From NCBI GenBank assembly GCA_964472675.1, contig CAYYLO010000002.1:1-64000 (forward strand): a stretch of 64,000 nucleotides of DNA. The letters run 5' to 3'. Both the position numbers and the translations under genes were made by a program. Shown piece after piece: positions 60,655-64,000 of the stretch. Position 1 is the first letter of the stretch, and each line of letters begins with the position of its first letter. The notes beneath the pieces are model-generated. The model worked only from the letters and a program-made list of their open reading frames with translations, did not search any database and was not told where the DNA came from. The stretch comes from 01-FULL-43-15b sp964472675. GTDB taxonomy: Bacteria; Patescibacteriota; Microgenomatia; UBA8517; UBA10165.

Positions 60655-61473
60655 ATGATGCTTCTTGTGTCAGGAGCCGTGCTACTTATAATTTCCTGGG
60701 TTATCGCCTGGAACCACAATTTACCTTTCTCGGAGCATTCTTTCCCTTTCTTATGGCTGGGATATATCTTAACTGCCAACGGCTTAAGCCTTGCCATTTT
60801 GGGGCATTCACTTCTAACAAAATTGAGGTGGCATTTTGTTCTTCTTTTCTTGTTCTCAATTCCTTTTTGGTGGATTTTTGAGGCGGCAAACCAACTGGTG
60901 AACAACTGGCATTATGTGTTGCCCCATCCGGTCTCTCAAATAGAATATCTCCTCCGCGCCTCACTTAGTTTTTCGACAGTGATACCTGCTGTACTCTCAA
61001 CAGCCTATTTTATAAACAGCTTCCTGCAAAAAACATGGCTTAATTCGGGCAAAAAATTTGCAGTTTGTAACTACTGCGCACTTGTCGCGTTTATCACAGG
61101 CGTTATTTCATTCTTTTTATTGTATAAATTTCCTACCTTTTCCTTTCCGCTCGTCTGGCTAAGTCTAGTCCTGGTTGCAGAACCGTTAAACTTTTCCTTG
61201 GGTATTCCTTCGTGGCTATCTCAAATTTCCAAAGGCAAGTGGGCATTTTTTGTCTCAGCCGCTTTGGGCGCCTTGATTTGCGGATTTTTTTGGGAACTTT
61301 GGAACTATTATTCAGCTCCTAAATGGGTTTATGTTCTTCCCCGTTTATCATACTTTAAAGTTTTTGAGATGCCGATTCTTGGCTATTTAGGGTACCTACC
61401 ATTTGGCCTGGAAGTTTACTCTTTTACCATGCTTTGTTTGGGAATTTTAAAAAAGTTTTTGGGTGTGGTATAG
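60655..61473 (+). CDS. Multi-pass membrane protein, unknown
   Basis: 272 residues with about eight hydrophobic segments. The motifs FWWIFEAANQLVNNWHYVLP and FFWELWNYYSAPKWVYVLP are two related copies of a conserved Glu/Asn/Trp pattern facing the membrane, as in some carotenoid- or lipid-modifying enzymes. Family not recognised. Confidence 0.65.
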   Translation: MMLLVSGAVLLIISWVIAWNHNLPFSEHSFPFLWLGYILTANGLSLAILGHSLLTKLRWHFVLLFLFSIPFWWIFEAANQLVNNWHYVLPHPVSQIEYLLRASLSFSTVIPAVLSTAYFINSFLQKTWLNSGKKFAVCNYCALVAFITGVISFFLLYKFPTFSFPLVWLSLVLVAEPLNFSLGIPSWLSQISKGKWAFFVSAALGALICGFFWELWNYYSAPKWVYVLPRLSYFKVFEMPILGYLGYLPFGLEVYSFTMLCLGILKKFLGVV

Positions 61474-61482
61474 TCCAATATC

Positions 61483-61818
61483 GTGACCAAATATAAATTA
61501 ATCTTTAACGAAATGCTGGAGAAAAACCCCGAGCTTTTTAACGAGTTCCGCACCGTTCACGACAAATACTCCCTTCACCCCGAAGAAAATCAAGAAGAAT
61601 TCAATATAATCGGCAGAAAAGTCCAGGATGTTATCCGCCGGTTTGAAAACATTTTATGCGGCAAATCCGAAACCTCAGGCTATAGCCAGTATTCTTCAAA
61701 CCTTGCCCAAAAATTCCAGGATGAAATCCGCGCCCATTTTCCAAAAATTGACTCCATCGGCATCAAGACAGGTTCCCCCGAACCCCAGTTCAACCTCAAG
61801 AAAATCAACCTCGGTTAA
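61483..61818 (+). CDS. Small soluble protein, unknown
   Basis: 111 residues from a GTG, helical and charged (NEMLEKNPELFNEFRTVHDK). An extended -10 (TGG-TATAGT, 61469-61474) ends 8 nt before the GTG, so it is leaderless. Its end overlaps the convergent kinase gene by 14 nt. Confidence 0.65.
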   Translation: MTKYKLIFNEMLEKNPELFNEFRTVHDKYSLHPEENQEEFNIIGRKVQDVIRRFENILCGKSETSGYSQYSSNLAQKFQDEIRAHFPKIDSIGIKTGSPEPQFNLKKINLG

Positions 61819-62425
61819 TTACTTCTTTTATCGCTAGCGCTTCCTCTTCAACAATCATTTGCTCGGTATCCAAAGTTAGGTCGTAGGTCTGTTCCGCCCA
61901 TTCTTGAGATTCTTTCAAAGAAAACTCCAACTCGTTTAAAGTTCCTCTGTATGTCCCCGTCAGACTTTGGCGTTCGCCCACCCTTCTGCGCAAAGTTTCC
62001 GGAGAAGTTTGCAAACTAACCACAACTAAACGGTAAGCAAAGTAATGCTGATCTTTCAAAGAAAGAACCATATCTTCTCGCCTTTGCGGTTTGGCATTTG
62101 TGTCCAGAGCAACGTGACAACCCGTTTTAAAAGCCCTATTTACGAGTTCCGCCGAAACAGTTTTTACCACTTCATTAAACTCTTCCCCATATTGCCAACC
62201 TTGATTAAATAAACTCTGCCTGACTTCGTCCAAACTGACCGAAATCAGCGGAAGGTCTTTTTTCAAATCGTTAATAACCGCAGATTTGCCCGATCCTTGA
62301 AGCCCCGCAAACATTAATACGACAGGATTTTTGGGCTTTTCAGAAGGCACTTCCCACTGAGAAGAAAAGTGGTCGATTAAGAATTGTGCTTCTTCTTGAC
62401 CATATGGAGAAAGTCTTTCTGGCAT
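61805..62425 (-). CDS. P-loop kinase (zeta-toxin/AAA_33 type)
   Basis: 206 residues. Walker A GLQGSGKSAVINDL, SVSLDEVRQSLF and VALDTNAKPQRREDM. Small P-loop kinases of this type act on nucleotides, sugars or peptidoglycan precursors. A -10 (TAAAAT, 62436-62431) ends 5 nt before the ATG. No antitoxin nearby. Confidence 0.82.
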   Translation of the reverse strand: MPERLSPYGQEEAQFLIDHFSSQWEVPSEKPKNPVVLMFAGLQGSGKSAVINDLKKDLPLISVSLDEVRQSLFNQGWQYGEEFNEVVKTVSAELVNRAFKTGCHVALDTNAKPQRREDMVLSLKDQHYFAYRLVVVSLQTSPETLRRRVGERQSLTGTYRGTLNELEFSLKESQEWAEQTYDLTLDTEQMIVEEEALAIKEVINRG

Positions 62426-62516
62426 ATGTTATTTTATCTCATTAGTTGAAAAAGAGTGTTTCACAGAGACTTGTATTGGACAAACAATCACAGCAAAACA
62501 CTCCCCAAAGTTTTGC

Positions 62517-62537
62517 TTGACAAACCGGGTTTGTCAA
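62517..62537. promoter_or_regulatory. Palindromic site TTGACAAACC/GGTTTGTCAA
   Basis: A 21-nt inverted repeat (62517-62537), the longest of the TTGACA/TGTCAA sites. It lies about 90 nt upstream of the kinase gene. Confidence 0.5.
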
Positions 62538-62569
62538 TTCGTTATATAAAATAATATAAGTCTAAGTGC

Positions 62570-62625
62570 AAAAAAGAGCGTCAGGCTGAAGTTATGAGTT
62601 GGCGAGAACAACTCCAGCCTGACGC
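62570..62625 (-). terminator. Rho-independent terminator (minus strand)
   Basis: GCGTCAGGCTG (62578-62588) / CAGCCTGACGC (62615-62625). On the minus strand the stem is followed by TTTTTT (62575-62570). Ends the GC-rich gene upstream. Confidence 0.88.
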
Positions 62626-62657
62626 TTGTGGGCAAGCGGGTGATTCGCGTGTTGTAG

Positions 62658-63010
62658 TTACGGGTCGACGAATCGAACCACCGCGCCCTCCGGCAACACC
62701 TCCGTCGAGTCCGCCGGAACGCAGCGCACGTGCCGCCCCTCCACAACCTCCACCGGCCACGAAGCATCGCTGGCAGTCATCGGGAAGACGTTCTTCGCCT
62801 GCGCCGGGTCCTTGATCGTGTCGACGATAGCCGCCACTGTTGGGCGAGCAAGCTCGAGAGTCTTCCTCCGAAGCACAAACGGCCAGGGTCTGTCAACTGA
62901 ACTACCACTCGGGTCAACGGCGTAGCGAGCCTGATATCGCCAGATCCCGTTGCCACCGAAGACAAGCCCGTCTTCACTTCGACTTTGGGCCTGGCAAAAA
63001 CCGCAACCAT
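62658..63010 (-). pseudogene. GC-rich small gene with a frameshift
   Basis: ATG at 63010 behind AAGGAGG gives MVAVFARPKVEVKTG. From about 62965 the natural reading shifts frame to GLVFGGNGIWRYQARYAVDP and continues VLRRKTLELARPTVAAIVDT to the end (AVVRFVDP) at 62658. One inserted or lost base explains it, giving about 117 residues. Family unknown. Belongs to the GC-rich cassette class. Confidence 0.6.
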
Positions 63011-63088
63011 TGTCCCCTCCTTATGGGCGACAACACTACTTGCAACAACACGGGAAAGTGCAAACCCTCCTTTCCAGTCTTCAAAGAC

Positions 63089-63760
63089 TTAAGAATTAGT
63101 GTGTAGTATACAAGAAATCTTACTTAATTCACATGCCCCAATAAGATATTCCGGTTTGTGGACTATCCAATCGTGGCCTTCACCTTTTAAGACACAAAGG
63201 CTCGAGTCAGAAATTAATTTGTGAAGTCTCTCTCCCGCCTCCATACTCACCAGGTGATCTTCCGTTCCCCACAATAAAGTCGTTGGCACTTTGACCTTTC
63301 CCGCTACTTCTGACGAGTCATACCTGGCTGCATGCCTTGCAAGTTTAATTTGTGTGCGCAGATTGCTGACTACCCGGCCAAAAGACCGCATTTGCTCCCA
63401 AAAAGCAAGCTTGGCATAAGCCAGGTTGTTTTTAGCAAAGCCGCAAAAGAGCCTGTGTAAGGGTAAATCTGAGATATTTCCTACAGAGTTGACTAAAAAT
63501 AAACGACTAACTTTTTCGGGGTAGCGTGCAGCAAAATCCATCGCCAAAATTCCGCCCAAAGAATGCCCCAGGACAAAAGCTTTTGGGTGCCTTTTTAGGA
63601 GCGCGGATACTTCATCGGAGATGTCATGTAAAGATTTTCTTGAGGCAATCTTCACATACGGAACAAAAACTATATTCCAGCCTGAAAGGTTGGAAACAAG
63701 CTTTTTGTACGATGACTCCCCTAAGCTCCAACCCGGAAACACAACCAAAGTTTTAGGCAT
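63089..63760 (-). CDS. Alpha/beta hydrolase (BioH-like)
   Basis: 223 residues from the ATG at 63760 (MPKTLVVFPGWSLG). Nucleophile elbow GHSLGGIL, acid GTEDHLV and His in GEGHDWIVH. Substrate unknown; size and start resemble BioH/pimeloyl-type esterases. Confidence 0.88.
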   Translation of the reverse strand: MPKTLVVFPGWSLGESSYKKLVSNLSGWNIVFVPYVKIASRKSLHDISDEVSALLKRHPKAFVLGHSLGGILAMDFAARYPEKVSRLFLVNSVGNISDLPLHRLFCGFAKNNLAYAKLAFWEQMRSFGRVVSNLRTQIKLARHAARYDSSEVAGKVKVPTTLLWGTEDHLVSMEAGERLHKLISDSSLCVLKGEGHDWIVHKPEYLIGACELSKISCILHTNS

Positions 63761-63767
63761 AAGAAAG

Positions 63768-63980
63768 TTAAATGTATTTTTGTGCAAAGTTCTGGAGAAG
63801 AATACTATACATAAGAATATCTTCTGCTTTATGGTCACCGTCAGGCTTCTTTAAAGTTTTTTCTGTTTCTTCCAAAATTCGTGCGACATGGGGGGAAATC
63901 ATCTCCATATTAACACGCTTTTTTGTCTCTATCGCCTCGTGTGCAAAGTGAGAAGCTGTGGACAAAGAACCAAGATGCAT
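63768..63980 (-). CDS. Hypothetical small protein at the window edge
   Basis: 70 residues from an ATG at 63980, helical (SPHVARILEETEKTLKKPDG). The frame stays open to the window edge, so it may begin upstream. It ends 8 nt before the hydrolase start, suggesting one operon. Confidence 0.55.
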   Translation of the reverse strand: MHLGSLSTASHFAHEAIETKKRVNMEMISPHVARILEETEKTLKKPDGDHKAEDILMYSILLQNFAQKYI

Positions 63981-64000
63981 ATATAAGCTCGCTCGGCGAA

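Noticed and set aside
62594..62815. Plus-strand ORF in the GC-rich block
   Set aside because: Proline/arginine-rich shadow of the minus-strand gene that has a Shine-Dalgarno sequence and terminator.
1..64000. CRISPR arrays or rRNA genes
   Set aside because: No regularly spaced direct repeats with unique spacers and no rRNA-like sequence were seen; the palindromic repeats are dispersed singly.

Overview
The window looks like a piece of an uncultivated Patescibacteria (CPR) genome, probably a Microgenomates-type lineage. This is an inference from style, not from a marker-gene tree. The evidence is compact genes, many transcripts that appear leaderless, many small secreted or membrane proteins of unknown function, dispersed palindromic repeats, and a mix of conserved housekeeping genes (dnaB, rpsF-ssb-rpsR, rpmE, prfA-like, ychF, hisS) with few recognisable pathways. 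Two runs of ten N (42737-42746 and 50707-50716) show that it is a scaffold from a draft assembly.

Layout. 1-9.7 kb: a GC-rich partial gene, an ABC exporter, a DUF4173-like membrane protein, dnaB, an MBL-fold hydrolase, two exported proteins and RDD-type membrane proteins. 9.7-19.5 kb: a dense histidine locus. It has a T-box leader with a His specifier, tRNA-His, hisG and hisE. Facing these is an operon (symporter, GNAT, damaged M20 peptidase, LOG-like protein) that starts with a histidine-rich leader peptide and attenuator. Then come a PRTase-like gene, a hisS and a second, odd tRNA-His, and finally a second hisS. 19.5-28 kb: a Y1 transposase relic and housekeeping genes. 28-32.1 kb: two HigBA-type toxin-antitoxin modules in opposite orientation around genes of unknown function. 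32-39 kb: secreted or membrane proteins, two M23-like proteins and an L,D-transpeptidase. 39-46.3 kb: DEAD-box helicase, flavin reductase, phosphoribosyltransferase, DedA, a GH5 glycosidase, a Doc/AbrB pair and an RnfD-FNR-like fusion. 46.3-55.7 kb: GC-rich solitary genes, an LPXTG protein, a soluble PQQ-type sugar dehydrogenase, HAD, Nudix and phosphotransferase genes, and a VIT1 family protein. 55.8-62 kb: an exopolysaccharide-type cluster (GH8, cellulose-synthase-like GT2, GT39-like) and small genes. 62.4-64 kb: a frameshifted GC-rich gene and an alpha/beta hydrolase.

Two gene grammars are visible. Most genes are AT-leaning, lack a Shine-Dalgarno sequence, and often have an extended -10 (TGnTAnnnT) only 4-10 nt before the start codon. 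A minority of scattered GC-rich genes (near 0-0.5, 15.2-18.2, 46.4-47.4, 55 and 62.7-63 kb) carry strong Shine-Dalgarno sequences where a start can be seen, and most have their own hairpin terminator. They look like separately acquired cassettes.

The strongest candidate for an undescribed system is the histidine locus. Histidine supply (transporter, hisG/hisE), decoding (two tRNA-His, two HisRS) and two different histidine-sensing RNA leaders sit within about 10 kb.
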